A DNA stretch of 64,000 bases from Dioscorea cayenensis subsp. rotundata (GCF_009730915.1 NC_052473.1:16574100-16638099), one strand, 5' to 3'; shown: positions 22,840-34,950, numbered from the stretch's first letter. Notes: generated by a model not told the origin, from the sequence alone. Made by a program: numbers and translations.

Positions 22840-23864
22840 TGGGATTGACTTGGGCAGCAAGCTTGAGAAGATATGAGGCCCACAAGCCCATTTATGTTGG
22901 CCCATGATTTAATGCGCCTTAACAGCCCATTTGGTACTTTGAATTTCCTTTTGTATTGGATTACTAAACTTCATGTTATTTTCATTCATAGTTACAAAAC
23001 TTTTTTTTTATAACACAAAAGTCACTTAACTTTTTTTCCAGTTGTACTTGTGGTCATAATAGCCTGTTTTAAGGCCGTTTCCGATGAGTTTGTTGATGTG
23101 TAATAAAAAAAATTTTGTTATCATAGCGTTATAAAATGTAAACATATGTGGACATAAGTGAAATCAACCCCTAAACTTCATTTCTTCAAAATAAATGTTT
23201 TTTTAAAATTAAATTTTTAAATTTTCCTGATTATACATATAGTACTTACGTAGGTATATTAATATTAGTAATTTTTTAAAATAAAAATTAAATATTTTTA
23301 TTTAAATAATTAAATTTGTTAAAGTGAGTAACTTTGAGTAACATTCCCTCTCAGTAGGCACTTCAATATTTGACTTAATTGACTTAGTTTAAGATTTAGT
23401 AATGTTAAATATGTTCCAAGTTTAGGAATAAATGATTTTTTATATTCATTTGAATTTATTTATTTGTTGATAAGTATAAATTATTCAAACTCACTCAGTA
23501 GTCAACATATCATGGTGTTATGTTGGCTAAAATAACTCGTATCAAATTATAAATGTATTATATGTTACCTTAAACTAAAAAGTCTACCTAGGGCGCAAAA
23601 TTGCAATGAGATTAAAAGAATTCAAAACACAACTATTATTAGATATACAATATAATTTAAATAAAAAATATTACCAAAAAAAATCCTATTTCTATATTTT
23701 ATTCTAATCATATAGTCTCTCACTTATTCATTTTTTTTGTCTTTGTTTTTTGAAATTTTTCCTAATTAATCCCATGCTCTTGATATTATAATAGAATGTC
23801 GGATATATCTCTAGTACCAATAATAATAATAGAGTACAGGGTCAATCAAATATGAGCTTGCCTC
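22840..23864. other. Intergenic, nothing recognised
   Basis: AT-rich sequence upstream of the proteasome gene. Phrases such as 'cctaaacttcatttc' near 23175 resemble decayed MITE sequence, but no paired arms or target duplication could be established. Confidence 0.4.
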
Positions 23865-23872
23865 TTTGCACA

Positions 23873-24676
23873 CAGGGGCGGAACCAAGGGGGGGCTAGCA
23901 GGGGCTGAAGCCCCCCCTCGGCGCCGGAGAAAATACTTTTTAAACAATATAAGATTTGGTGGTTTTCGATTTTTCTATACTTAATTTCATATAAAATACA
24001 ATATTTGGACATATGAAAGTGTAGAGTGTGGGTGTGCTTGAGTGGTTTGTGGGTTTATCCATAAGGTTTGGGGGTTTTTTGATCCACCCAAGTTCAAATC
24101 CCTCTTGGTGCATTTTTTCACATTTTATTTTTTAATTTAAAAATTACTATTATTTCAAAATTTTAATAAAATAAATCTTATATACAAATTTTGCATTTTT
24201 TCACATTTTTTTTAATTTAAAAATTTCTATTATTTCAAAATTTTAATAAAATAAATCTTATTTACAAATTTAAGTAATTTAAAAAAAGTTTGAATTGATC
24301 ATGAGGCCTAACATATATACATGTATGTTATAATATACCATATATGCTAGAGTGAAACAACAAAAAGTTTTTTTATAAACAATAGTTTGGTTGTTTGTAG
24401 TGAGGATGATCAATTTTACTATATTTAATACAAACTTGAGATGTATTCTTATTAGTTGAATTATTGAAAATCTCATATATTTTTCTATCGGTAATAACAA
24501 AAATTTTTAAATTATACTTTTATATTTTTTTAATATGAGTATTCAAATTTTTGGTTATATTAGACATTATTCTTTATTTAAAATAATTATTTTTGTTAGA
24601 TTATTTTTTTACTTTTTTTTTTGTTTTGCCTTTAGGCTTCAGCCCCCTCTACCATCAAGTCCTGGTTCCTTCTCTG
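23873..24676. mobile_element. hAT-type non-autonomous DNA transposon (804 bp)
   Basis: Terminal inverted repeats CAGGGGCGGAACCA (left) and CAGAGAAGGAACCA (complement of the right end), followed on both sides by GGGGGCTGAAGCC-type subterminal sequence. The 8 bases TTTGCACA precede (23865-23872) and follow (24677-24684) the element exactly. An 8-bp duplication is the hallmark of hAT. No transposase frame is present. The interior includes a tRNA-promoter-like segment (about 24026-24115) and an imperfect tandem repeat of about 80 bases (24107-24187 and 24190-24270). Confidence 0.92.
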
Positions 24677-24684
24677 TTTGCACA

Positions 24685-26557
24685 CCAAGTGCAAGTGCAT
24701 GACTAAGGGTAATCATATATTGACAAATAAATAAAGTGGGAATAATTTTGTTATTTTAATTTAATTTGGATTTAAAAGTGAAAGTTTTGAAAATAATGGA
24801 TCTTTTAGAATTTGATAAATTTAACGGACTTTGTAGAGAGTGGAAAAGCTAGATCGATCTTCAATTACTTCCCTCTTTAAATTAAAATAAGCTTATAAAA
24901 TTCTAAATTCTTGAGGAAATTTGAAATTGATAACATGTAAAATTAGTTGATTAAAAATAAAATGTAACTACTACAATGGAGTACTCTATTTGTTTGAGAA
25001 GGGCATTTGAAATTTTAAGAGAAAATAGAAAATTTAGGGAGTTTTTTTTTTTGTATTTTTTTGCTCTTTTGATTAACAAAAATACATGCCATTATACGTG
25101 AGTAAATAATCAATAAATAATCTTAAAAAATAGCAAATAAGATCATCTTACTTTTATAAAAATTTTATATATAATTTTATGAGTAAAGGTTTAAATCGCT
25201 TAAACAAATAGTTTCGAGTTCAAATTCTTATATATATCTATTTATTTGCATAAAGTTCTGTCATAATTTCATTATTAAAAACAGTTGCATATCTCATGTC
25301 TAGTGATATAGCCCATATCTAATGATTTATATTATAATATATATAAATAAATACAAGTTATGGATTATTTTGAAAGTGAAAGTGTGGCAAGGGAAATTTT
25401 CAATGTTTTTGGGGCGAAGAACTAAAAATCAAAAGAGAAATCAAGTGCTAATGGAATAAGTAACAGCTAAAGGTTGTAAACTTGTAATTGGAAAAGCTTC
25501 AAATGCTTATGAAAAGTACAATGAATTCATTGATTAATGTGAACCGGTTATGATTAAATTAATTTTTAAAAACTATATATAGTTCCTTAAATTTTAATAA
25601 TTTTTTTAACACCCAACTCTACCAACTCAAATAATTATACATATTAATCTTCCCATCAAATAATAATAAAAAATCATTCCAAAAAAGATTATTTCAAATT
25701 CCACTGGTACTATAACCAATCTCATTTTCTATAATTAGTCCAAACATCCACTTTTTAATTGATACAAATTATATTTATTAATTTTAAATTTAGAAAAAAA
25801 CATTAATGTAATCCAAGTACCTCAAATGAAAGCCTCGCATATATTTATCTGTAAATATAGAGAAACATAATTTTAGAATAAATATGTGTGTCAGTAGGAT
25901 TATATAGAATATTTCTATCATAATCTTTTTTAAAAAATTTAAGCCAAAGACATTTTGATTTATTGATGTACATTCTTTATGTAGAGTTTTTTTGTCTTTA
26001 GAAGGCGAGAAGAATGTGAATTTCAACTTGACTGAGAAACAGGTATATTAAATCTATGTTCCATAAAAAAATAGTTATTAAAAAATTTAAAAAAAATATA
26101 TTTTGTTTTCTTTTAATAGAATAGAGGATAAATAGCTAATATGATTTTTTTCCTTCTTTATGTGTATATGTGTAGTTTTAATTATTAAATTGTTAAACAA
26201 ATTAACATGGTACAATATTTTTGTAGATAATTTTTATTATATAAATAATATGTAAAAGCGATGTTGTGTGTCTTACTCAACGTGCGTGATTTCAAATTTA
26301 AATTATTATATATAAAAAATATTCATTATGAGAGGTTTACCTTGTAAGGCTCCAGGCTGGTTCTGTAGGTTAATTAAAAAAATGTAATTTCAATTAAAAT
26401 AATTTGAATAATTAGAACATTAGATCTCTAATCTTACCACTTGATGGTCATAATAGATTAATCTCATTACTTGAGACCAGGACAGTACATATTTTTGCTT
26501 TTGTGGGAATAGTAATTACAAAAATGACAGATCAAAAACTTTATTATTTGTTTATTA
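24685..26557. other. Intergenic, AT-rich, no gene seen
   Basis: Very AT-rich sequence with no frame above about 80 codons that looks like protein. A box-B-like 'gagttcaaattc' near 25218 may be an old SINE relic, but no flanking duplication or tail is visible. Confidence 0.4.
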
Positions 26558-27381
26558 TATAAAAAAGAGAAAATTTTAAAAATAAACCTTGTGATTGTCG
26601 GGTTTTGCAAAATAGGGACAAAAACGAAATTTTTTTTATTTACTATCCCTGTGATTTCTCTGCGTGGCAAAAATAAGAAAAATCATAACGGTCGTTAGCA
26701 CTTGCTTATGTGGTAAGGGCAAAGTTATCATTTAACATAAAAAAAAATCATAAGTTAGTCTGAGTTGGCTAATCACCTTCAGACAAAACCCAATAGCCAT
26801 CCTCCATGATTGCCATCCTAGATTGCTTGGGTTTTTTTGGATCATTCAAGCGTTGCAACTCCAAGGTGCTTTCTCCCTTGCCGTTGTTTACCCTTCATTT
26901 CTCTTCCACAAGCAAAGGTGTAGAAACTTAGCCTCAAATTTTTTTTTTTCAAAGTTAAGATTCAATAGTAAGAGGGAAACATAATATAGTATGAAGAGGG
27001 GAACTAAGGTGGAGACTTATCAGAGCATGTAGGTGGAACAAGGTGGCAGGTGTTTATAACAAATTTTGAAGATTTTTATGCAAAGTATGTAATTATTGTT
27101 GAAAATGTTGTTGTCCAATAAGTTTGTTTGATTATAGCTTGCAATTAATGATTTCCGATTTTAAAAATCTCTTAATCACTTGTGTAAGTAATTTTGAAAA
27201 ACCATCAACAAGACATGATCATTTGATCATTTAATCATACATTTACCTGTAATCAGTTTTATAAAAATAGCAGCTCCACATTAGGATCATAACAACCATT
27301 AACAAAACCACTCAAAGATTATTTAATCATTTAATCATATAATCACCTATTTGATAGTGTATAAACAACATAAAAGATTAT

Positions 27382-28126
27382 GGGAGTGTTTGGTTGTCAA
27401 GAGTAGATTGGGGGAGGAGTGGAATAGGAGTGAGATGAGGGGGAGTGGAGTAGGAGTGAGAATGAATGTGTTTGGTTGATAAGGATTGGAGAGTGTAATT
27501 TATTGGGAATGGGAAAAGTAAAGAAGGTAAATATGATAAGATGACATTTATGCCCTTTATTCAAATGAATATTATGTAAATTGAAAAAAATAAATTAATT
27601 GTTATAAATAAATATTTCAAATTTTTTTGTTAATATCATTAGTAATTAATTAACTATAATAAATAATTATATCAAATTGATAATCAAATATATTTTTTAA
27701 AATAATTAATTAATAATTAATTAATGAAGAAATATTATTAATTATTTATTATAAATAAATATTTAACTATAATTATTAGTTATTATAATTCCATTTTAAT
27801 TATTAATTATTATTAAATTATCAACTTAATTATTATATTTAATTAAATTATTATTATTTATTTAATAATTATTGTTAAAATTAATTAATTAATTATTATT
27901 TAAATTAAATTATTATTTTAATTATTAAATAAAAGGGCAAATTGGTCATTATCCCAAGGAGTGAGGGAGGAATGGGGGGATTGCTCCACTCCTCCCTCAC
28001 TCCCCACTCACTCCTCATCCACTCCTCTCTCACTCCCACTCATGACCATCCAAACAAAAGCTTGGATTCACTCCCCTCCCACTCCCACTCCCACTCCCAC
28101 TCCAATCCTGTTAACCAAACACTCCC
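27382..28126. mobile_element. Element nested in the Mutator-like element
   Basis: Left end GGGAGTGTTTGGTTG and right end (complement) GGGAGTGTTTGGTTA are matching inverted termini, followed by G-rich subterminal repeats of GGAGTG. The middle (27580-27930) is almost pure A/T. A GGGnGTGTTTGGTT terminus is typical of Tourist-like (PIF/Harbinger) and some hAT MITEs in plants. I cannot define a target duplication, so the class is left open. Confidence 0.75.
28068..28104 (-). repeat. G-rich hexamer array (GGGAGT)n, G-quadruplex candidate
   Basis: The plus strand reads CTCCCCTCCCACTCCCACTC and continues CCACTCCCACTCC. The minus strand therefore has five GGG runs separated by single AGT loops, which satisfies the usual G3N1-7 quadruplex pattern. 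It belongs to the right subterminal region of the nested element. Confidence 0.8.
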
Positions 28127-28549
28127 AACAACTTGAGAGAAGTAGCAATAACAATGTAAAAGAGCATGGATACTGCAAAACCTTTAGCGATGTCACGTCC
28201 GATCAAATGAAAAAAACCCTAGCTTTACTTTTAAGAACTTCTTCTCTGTCTGAATATTGGGTGCCAATCGAGGTAAATTTCTTTCAACAATGAAGGTGTG
28301 TTTAATTAAAACATTAATTAGCAACTCAAAAGTGATTAGCCAACTTGGACTAACTTATGATTTTTGTTTATGTTAAATGACAACTTTGCCCTTGCCACAT
28401 AAGCAAGTACTAACGACCGTTACGATTTTTCTTATTTTTGCCATGCAAAGAAACCACATGGTAGTAAATAAAATTTTTTTCGTTTTTGTCCCTATTTTGC
28501 AAAATCCGACAACCACAAGGTTTATTTTTGAAATTTTCCCTATAAAAAA

Positions 28550-31529
28550 TCATCTCAATCTTAAATCAAGTTATGACTATAGTTGTATTTTTTTTTTTAC
28601 AAAATGGACAACTTACGTCAAGGGTGTGCACAGGAAAAAAGTTATATTTCAACTTACTTTTGTCCTCATCTTACATGAGTTGAGGTTCGAATTTGCCTTC
28701 TCTGCAAGATTTAAATTAACCTGGATAGCATGTATGACCTTAAATGATGATCAATTATTAAAGTTGAATATGATTCTTGGATATGTGACCTTGTTCATAA
28801 AATGACCAACCAAGAGCATTGAAATCCTTCAGCAACATGCACAGCTTTAATCAAACAATGGTGGCCCCCTTGAGTTCCAATATGAGGAAACATTGGAAAA
28901 ATTAAAGTTACATTTGGTTTGCTTGGAGATCTCCCCATCCTTCCCTACCTTTACTTGCTTTATACTTTACATCATTAACCCTTTGTTATATATAGCCTTG
29001 GAATACCTTCCTATTGGAGGAAAGCCTCCAAATATTTATATATTAAAATATAAATAAAAATTAGGGGAAAAACAGGTAATACAAGACAACAAATACTTCA
29101 TTTTCAAGGATTGGTTGCTAAGGTTTGAGGAAAATGATTTACAAAATAATAATAAAAAACTTTTTTTTTTTTTATATGGTACTTAACATAATTATTAGTT
29201 AGTAGTACCAATAAGAGTTTATTTATTATCTTAATTTATGGTTAATAACATCTCTAGTTGATTTAATAAAATCACTCAAGACTTTTTATGCCATTGGGAC
29301 GAATCCGAATGATGTCTAATATTATTTATTTTTTTTATTTTAACATTATAATTTTTTTAAAAAAAGAGAAAGAAGAACTATGGACAAATCAAGCGTCAAA
29401 GTATGCACGGGTATAAAGTTAATTAGTCAATATATCTGTGCTCTTATCCTACATAAATTGAAGTTTTAATCCCACTTCTTTAATAAGGTCACTAACATTT
29501 TATATAGGGAATCATGTGTCAATAAACAAAAAAGTTGCCGGCCCTTATAATTGTTTATAATTAAAAAATATTAATTTCACATTTTAAATATTTAAAAAAA
29601 TTTGAAAATTATCTACAAGTGAATATACATTTCATATCAATGTTTACTAACAAATATGTATTTATGACTAGATCACCATTTCTCTCATAACACAATAAAA
29701 AAAAAATATTTAGTTACATAAAAAAAAATTAAATGAGTTTTCTGACATTCATAATTAATGATAATATTCACATTTGTTTTTGGTATTTATAAAATATCGA
29801 TTAAGATCTTTAATGTCTACTCAATTTAAAGTTTAATATTGTGTTTTTCTTAGGCCAGTGAATTAAAATGTATATTTACAAGATATATTTAAAAAAAATT
29901 GTTTGAGAAAATTAATATGAAACGAACACACTTTACTTCAATTAATTCCAGGCAAAATTATATATTTCAAACTTACATTTTTTTACTTAGTTAATAATAA
30001 GTGTTTACCAACTCTTTGTTTAAAAAACAAATAAATTTAAATAATTATTCTCTATAAAAAAAACTAATAGAATATCTTCAGTTTTTTACTATCTCACTAA
30101 TCAAACAAATCCAAATTCCCAAACAAATTAATATGCCAAAATTGCGGCCACTTAAAAAAAATATTAAATAAAATTATTAGCAAAGAATTTACTAATAAAA
30201 TAACATTAGTCTTTTTGATAAAGTGATCATGTTTTGCTAAATAAATAGGTTTAAATCTCAACTTACACAAAATAAAGGCATAAGTATTGTTGAGCTAAGA
30301 ACGGAGCTATAAAAATATTTTTTTAGGGGGAACAAATAAAAAAAATATATATTCAATTTTTAAATAAATTAATTTAATTAATTGAAGTTGCACTTTACTC
30401 TCTCTCATACAATTGAAATCAATTAAAATTGAATCAGAACTAAATTAGATGATGATGTTTTAAATTTAGAGAAAGGAGTTTACACTTTAGTAATGGATGA
30501 TAATTCGCCTTGAATCAATAGTTGATTTCTTATTAATAATTTGTGAATAAAAATTAAATTTTTTAATTATGTAAACAAAAAAAATCACATAATTTTGATT
30601 ATAAATACAGATTAAAGAATAAATATAAAATGATAAAATACTTTTTGTTTTAATAAACAAATAAAAAAAATTTAACGGCAAGCTTGAGGATGCCCAAACA
30701 ATTCAATGACCATTAGATTTTAGTTAAATTTTATAGCAAAAATCAACCATCCTAATGACATTTGGATAATTTTATTTTAAATTATTAAATTATTTTATTT
30801 AGATTTTTATTAAGGATAATTAAGCTTACTTTACTATCATCTTTATCATTTAAAGATTTTATTAGAGATACCATATGATTTTTTTTTAATCTATATAACT
30901 TTTACATAATTTTTATATAATTTTTATGCAATATAAGAAGAATTTTGTAAAATATTGGGGGCCATGATCCCTTTCGCTCTCCTTAACTCCACCCTTAATT
31001 ATAGTTGTTCCACACATATTTTATTTACATTCGTAAAAAAAAAATCAATAATTAGAATCAAATAAAAATACAAAATTGATTTTTTTTACAAGGACAAAAC
31101 TACATTTCATCATTAAAAAAATTAAATAAATAATTTCTTTTTTATTTAAATTTAAAAAACAAATCACAAACAAAAAATAATAATTAAAATTAAAATCCGG
31201 AAATCTAGAAGCTAGCCTACCCTACCGGTGGCATTCTCGTAATTAGCCCAATAAAAGAAACCACGAGACTCTTTTTAGAGAGAGAAAAACAGAGACATAG
31301 AGAGAGAAATCAAGCTTCTTTTGAACGTTAATAAAACAAAGATCCAAATAACGCCCACTCCTCCCCCTCCTTCTCAAACCCATCCAAACAAAACCCTAAA
31401 AAAAAAGTTCAAAGCTCGAAGAAGTCCATCAATGGCGCCCAGATCCACCATCATCTCCTCCTCATAGCCTATTCCATCTCTCCTCTTCCTCCCTTCCCCG
31501 GCGCAGGTGCTGGCGCCACCGTCGCCGCC
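28550..31529. other. Intergenic, no gene seen
   Basis: AT-rich throughout. Possible old element ends occur at about 30300 ('cggagctataaaa..ttttttaggggg') and 30955-30995 ('gggggccatgatcc...taactccaccc'), too diverged to call. The last 250 bases contain the leader of the next gene, with 'gagagagaaa' purine runs and AAACCCTAAA at about 31388. Confidence 0.4.
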
Positions 31530-32420
31530 ATGCTCGGCCGTGTCTTCTCCAGCAAGCGACGGGATGGATCCGTCCCAGTATACCTCAACGTCTACGACCT
31601 CACCCCCATCAATGGCTATGCCTACTGGCTCGGCCTCGGCGTCTACCACTCCGGCGTTCAAGGTCAGTCTCCGATTCTCCCATCTTGATTCTTCTCCCAA
31701 AACCCTAACCCTAACTCTGGATCTCCACTCACCGCGCAGTGCACGGCGTGGAGTACGCTTATGGTGCGCACGAGAACCCGACGACGGGGATCTTCGAAGG
31801 TGAGCCACGGCAGTGCCCGGGATTCGCTTTCCGGAAATCGATCCTCATCGGCCGCACCGATCTAGGGCCACGGCAAGTGCGGGAGCTGATGGAATCCCTC
31901 GCCGAGACCTACACCGGCTCGTCCTACAACCTCATCTCCAAAAACTGCAACCACTTCTGCGACGAGGTCTGCCTTCGTCTCACCTCCAGCTCCATCCCTC
32001 GATGGGTCAATCGTCTCGCTCGATTAGGTTTTCCTCTTCTTTATCTCTCTAAACCACTCTCAAACTCTTCGATCCCAATCTCATCATCGATGTCCATCTC
32101 CGATCTTCGATCTTCTCCTAGGTTTTCTCTGCAATTGCGTGCTGCCGGCGGGGATCAGCATGGAAGCCGTTCGCCGGAAAGGATCGGAGAACACGGCGAA
32201 CAAAGACGGCGAGAAGCGCAAGCTGAGGAGCAACTCAAGCAGGTGCATCCCTTCTACTGCTCCTCCTCCTCCTCCTACTCCTACTCCCACTCCTTCTTCT
32301 ACAACTACTACTACGACGACGACTTCTAATCGTGTCACGAGAGTTCCTTCTTCGAGAAGAAGGAAGTCTTCGTCTCAGGCGCCGCCGCTCGCCGGAGCGT
32401 CGCCGGCAGGGAAGGGCTAG
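31530..32420 (+). CDS. DeSI-like PPPDE peptidase (deSUMOylating/deubiquitinating isopeptidase)
   Basis: PPPDE-fold cysteine isopeptidases remove SUMO or ubiquitin from proteins. Three exons (31530-31662, 31740-32027, 32122-32420) with GT-AG introns give 239 residues. The start MLGRVF is the only ATG in a suitable GCCGCC context. The domain spans about residues 16-135: PVYLNVYDLTPINGY at the start, catalytic His in GVYHSGV (His40), EYAYG, and catalytic Cys in SKNCNHFCDEV (Cys114). The C-terminal ~90 residues are low complexity (Pro, Thr, Ser, then Arg/Lys) and probably disordered. The exons are GC-rich compared with flanking DNA. Exact substrate specificity cannot be read from sequence. Confidence 0.92.
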
Positions 32421-33744
32421 GCCACTAGCCCTAGACCTAGACCTCGGCCTCGGCGGCGGGGAATTTTTGGGGAGGATCCGAGGAAAGAATACAAAACCTT
32501 TTTACTTTTTTTTTAAAAAAAAATTAGATTTTTTTTAATTATTTATCTTTGTAACTGCCGACATTTAATTTTTGGCAGCTGTCACTGCCATTCTCGCTGA
32601 GTTTCTCTGTAAATGCTGGCATTTTGTACGGAAAATTCGTATTTTGTTTTTCTTTTTTCTTTTTTTTTTTAAAATTTAAAAAAATTGGGTGGGAAAGGGG
32701 GACTAGTGGGGTTGGGGTGTGTCGCACGTGCGGAAGAAGCGTGTTGCTTTCGGCGCGGGGGTGTGGGCTCCACTGTGTAAGCGAGCGGGATCACCGCGCC
32801 TTGTCCTCTGGGTGGTGTTGTGGTGGTGGTGGTGGGATTTTACAAATACAACCTTAACTTTTTTGGTTTTTTGTTTTTTTGGTTGATTGTATAATTTTTT
32901 TATGAATTTTAAGATTTGTTCTTGGGGCATCCTAATTAAATTATGTATTTTATACATGATAATTATTTTTTAATCACCTCTTATATATATATATATATAT
33001 ATAATTCACCTCTTATTAAACTCATGGCTTGTTTATTTTTCAAAAAAAGAAAAAGAAAAAAGCAGTCATACCTTAATTGCTTATCTTATCCTCTTATTAA
33101 AGCTTATCTGATCATGGGTGGAAAATGGATGGTGGAATGCATAAGATAAGATGATATAAACTATTTTAGCATACGTAAAATAAGCTTTTTATGTATAAAT
33201 AATGTAATCTGCCGTAAATACATAAATAAAATTGCATGTAAAGACTCAAAATTAATAGTAATTTTAATATTATTTTATTTTATTTTTGATCTATTTAATT
33301 TTTTAAATTTTTAAGAGCCATAATCTCTTAATCTGCGACCAACTTTTATTTGAAAAAGATATATAACATTATAAATAATATGTAAAATTAATTTGTGTTA
33401 TATTACTTCTTTTATATTTATATATTAAATTAATATTAATATAAAATACATAATTTTAATTATACTATAAATAATATTTTTTTTGATAAATCTATGATAA
33501 ATATTTTACTATTATTATTTTTTTATATATTTTTTAAGATGTCTTGAATTTGATATCTTTAAAATGTAAGTGTTGATTTTTAAAATAATAATTTTATAAA
33601 GTATGAAAAAAAAAATGTGGAGGCTGAGACGGAGGAAGCAAAGGCGAGTGGTGGGACACGTGGGAAGGCATGCATGTGGGTCACAATCGTCGATGATGAC
33701 GTGGCAGTGAGGTGAGTGGAAGTGTTTTGTAACTTTAGTTAAAG
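32421..33744. other. Intergenic with G-box/RY motif cluster
   Basis: Includes the DeSI-like gene 3' flank, a palindromic GCACGTGC at 32724-32731, a GTGGTG run near 32817-32834 and a (TA)n tract at 32982-33002. At 33657-33705 three motifs lie within 49 bases: CACGTG, CATGCATG and ACGTGGC. No reading frame follows directly, because a hAT element starts at 33753. Confidence 0.5.
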
Positions 33745-33752
33745 GTGATGAT

Positions 33753-33965
33753 TAGGGCTGTTCAAAAATCGAGTTTAAACTAGTAAACCCGGATCGGACC
33801 CGGTTTTTGAACCGCTGATCCGGTTCCAACCGGTTTCATTATTAACGGTCCGGTCCGGTTTTTGAAAGCCAGTTCAGGACCCGGTCCGGTCGGTTCGAGT
33901 TTTTGGAACCGCGATCCAAACCGGGACCGGACCGGTTTACCAGTATTTAGTTATTTTTCGTTAAA

Positions 33966-34000
<35 letters not shown>

Positions 34001-34289
34001 GAATTTTCTATTCTTAATGAAAGTTCGATTGTTTGTTTTAACTTCTATATATTAAATGACCCAATTCTATTAATTTAATTTTTAATTCATAAAAACCGGG
34101 ATCGAACCGGATTGGACTAAATTGGTCCAAAACGGTCCAAACGGACCGGACCGGTCCAAAAGCGGTTTGGACCGGGTCCGGTTTTTCTCGATATTTAGTC
34201 CGGTCCGGTTCGATAATAAAGAAACTGCTTAACCGGTCCGGTCCGGTTTTGGACCGGTCCGGTCCGGTTTTGGACCGTGCACAGCCCTA
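33753..34289. mobile_element. hAT MITE rich in GGACCGG repeats (537 bp)
   Basis: Termini TAGGGCTGTTCA (left) and TAGGGCTGTGCA (complement of right) are flanked by a perfect 8-bp duplication, GTGATGAT (33745-33752 and 34290-34297). Both arms are built from GGTCCGGTCCGG/CCGGACCGG repeats and are largely complementary, so the whole element could fold on itself. A (TA)n tract sits in the centre (about 33974-34000). No transposase. Confidence 0.93.
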
Positions 34290-34297
34290 GTGATGAT

Positions 34298-34689
34298 GGA
34301 GATGAAGCAGAGCCATTAGATAAAAAGGAGGTTGAGTTTTTGAAGGGAAGGTGATTGATCATTAAGTGATGGATGAGTCGGAGGGGGACTTGTGTGGTGG
34401 CACAAGGGACTGAAGGGAGGGAAAGGTTAGTTGAGTTGGGTGGTGTTGACGTGGAGATTCACACTTGGATTTACAAGTCTTTTTCTCGGATGGATGCCGT
34501 TTTCTGTTCTACTGCTTCATCACGTCATCACCTCGTGACTATCTACTTTTTCAAAGATAAACAAAGTAATATATATGCATATTTATTAAAAAATAATAAT
34601 AATAAACAATAATGATGTATTTACTTCAAGTCACATGACATAAAGATGTTTGATTATAAACTTTAAATGATAATTTAATGGTTACTGTA
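34298..34689. other. Unassigned low-copy-looking segment
   Basis: 34298-34530 is more GC-balanced than its surroundings and contains a 79-codon plus frame (34373-34612) with no recognisable family. It is contiguous with the motif-rich segment left of the hAT insertion, so the two formed one stretch before the insertion. I see no splice structure. Confidence 0.3.
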
Positions 34690-34950
34690 TGTATAATACC
34701 CGAATTGGTCTCTATTTTTCTTTTTTTTTTCTTTTGGTCCCTCTACTCAAAAATACGCCCCACTAATCCATATACTCTTGAAAATGATTTTATTTAGTCC
34801 ATTTTACTCTAAAATGGGCTATGAGATTAAGGGTAAAAGGGACTAAATTAGGTCATTTTCAAAAGTAAAGGGATTAGTGAGGCACATTTCTGAGTAGATG
34901 GACCAAAAAGAAAGAGAGAAAAGTAGAGCGACCAATTCGGGTATTACACC
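34690..34950. mobile_element. Foldback Mutator-like MITE, copy 1
   Basis: Inverted arms start GTATAATACCCGAATTGGTC and end GACCAATTCGGGTATTACAC. Both contain 'cttttggtcc..ctactca.aaat' and 'cactaatcc.tatactcttgaaaatga' or the complement. It is the same family as 36549-36854. No clear duplication of the target is left at this copy. Confidence 0.85.

Larger units (their letters stand above)
26567..28540. mobile_element. Mutator-like element with long TIRs (1974 bp)
   Basis: The left arm (26567 to about 26790) and right arm (about 28310-28540) are inverted repeats of each other for about 220 bases: 'aaccttgtgattgtcgggttttgc', 'gacaaaaacgaaat', 'aacggtcgttag' and 'cataagttagtc..agttggctaatcac' appear in both, as complements. 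The 9 bases TATAAAAAA flank it exactly (26558-26566 and 28541-28549). Long TIRs plus a 9-bp duplication define Mutator-like elements. There is no transposase. The interior contains a second element (27382-28126) and a stretch at about 26790-27000 that might be captured host sequence. Confidence 0.93.

Noticed and set aside
24026..24115. Candidate tRNA gene
   Set aside because: The box-like motifs are present, but the sequence cannot form a normal cloverleaf acceptor stem; kept only as a SINE-like part of the hAT element.
25190..25250. SINE-like box B sequences here and near 28680, 29450, 30250 and 52332
   Set aside because: Each has a GTTCAA-like or GTTTGAA-like phrase but no convincing box A, tail or flanking duplication.
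30296..30995. Possible hAT-like element with 'cggagctataaaa' and 'taactccaccc' ends
   Set aside because: Ends match only loosely, and no target duplication can be found.
31374..31808. 144-codon minus-strand frame over the DeSI-like exon
   Set aside because: Shadow of GC-rich coding exons on the plus strand; it has no protein similarity, and the plus frame is clearly the gene.
34373..34612. 79-codon frame between two transposons
   Set aside because: No domain, no splice structure and a poly-Asn/Lys tail from AT repeats; not enough to call a gene.
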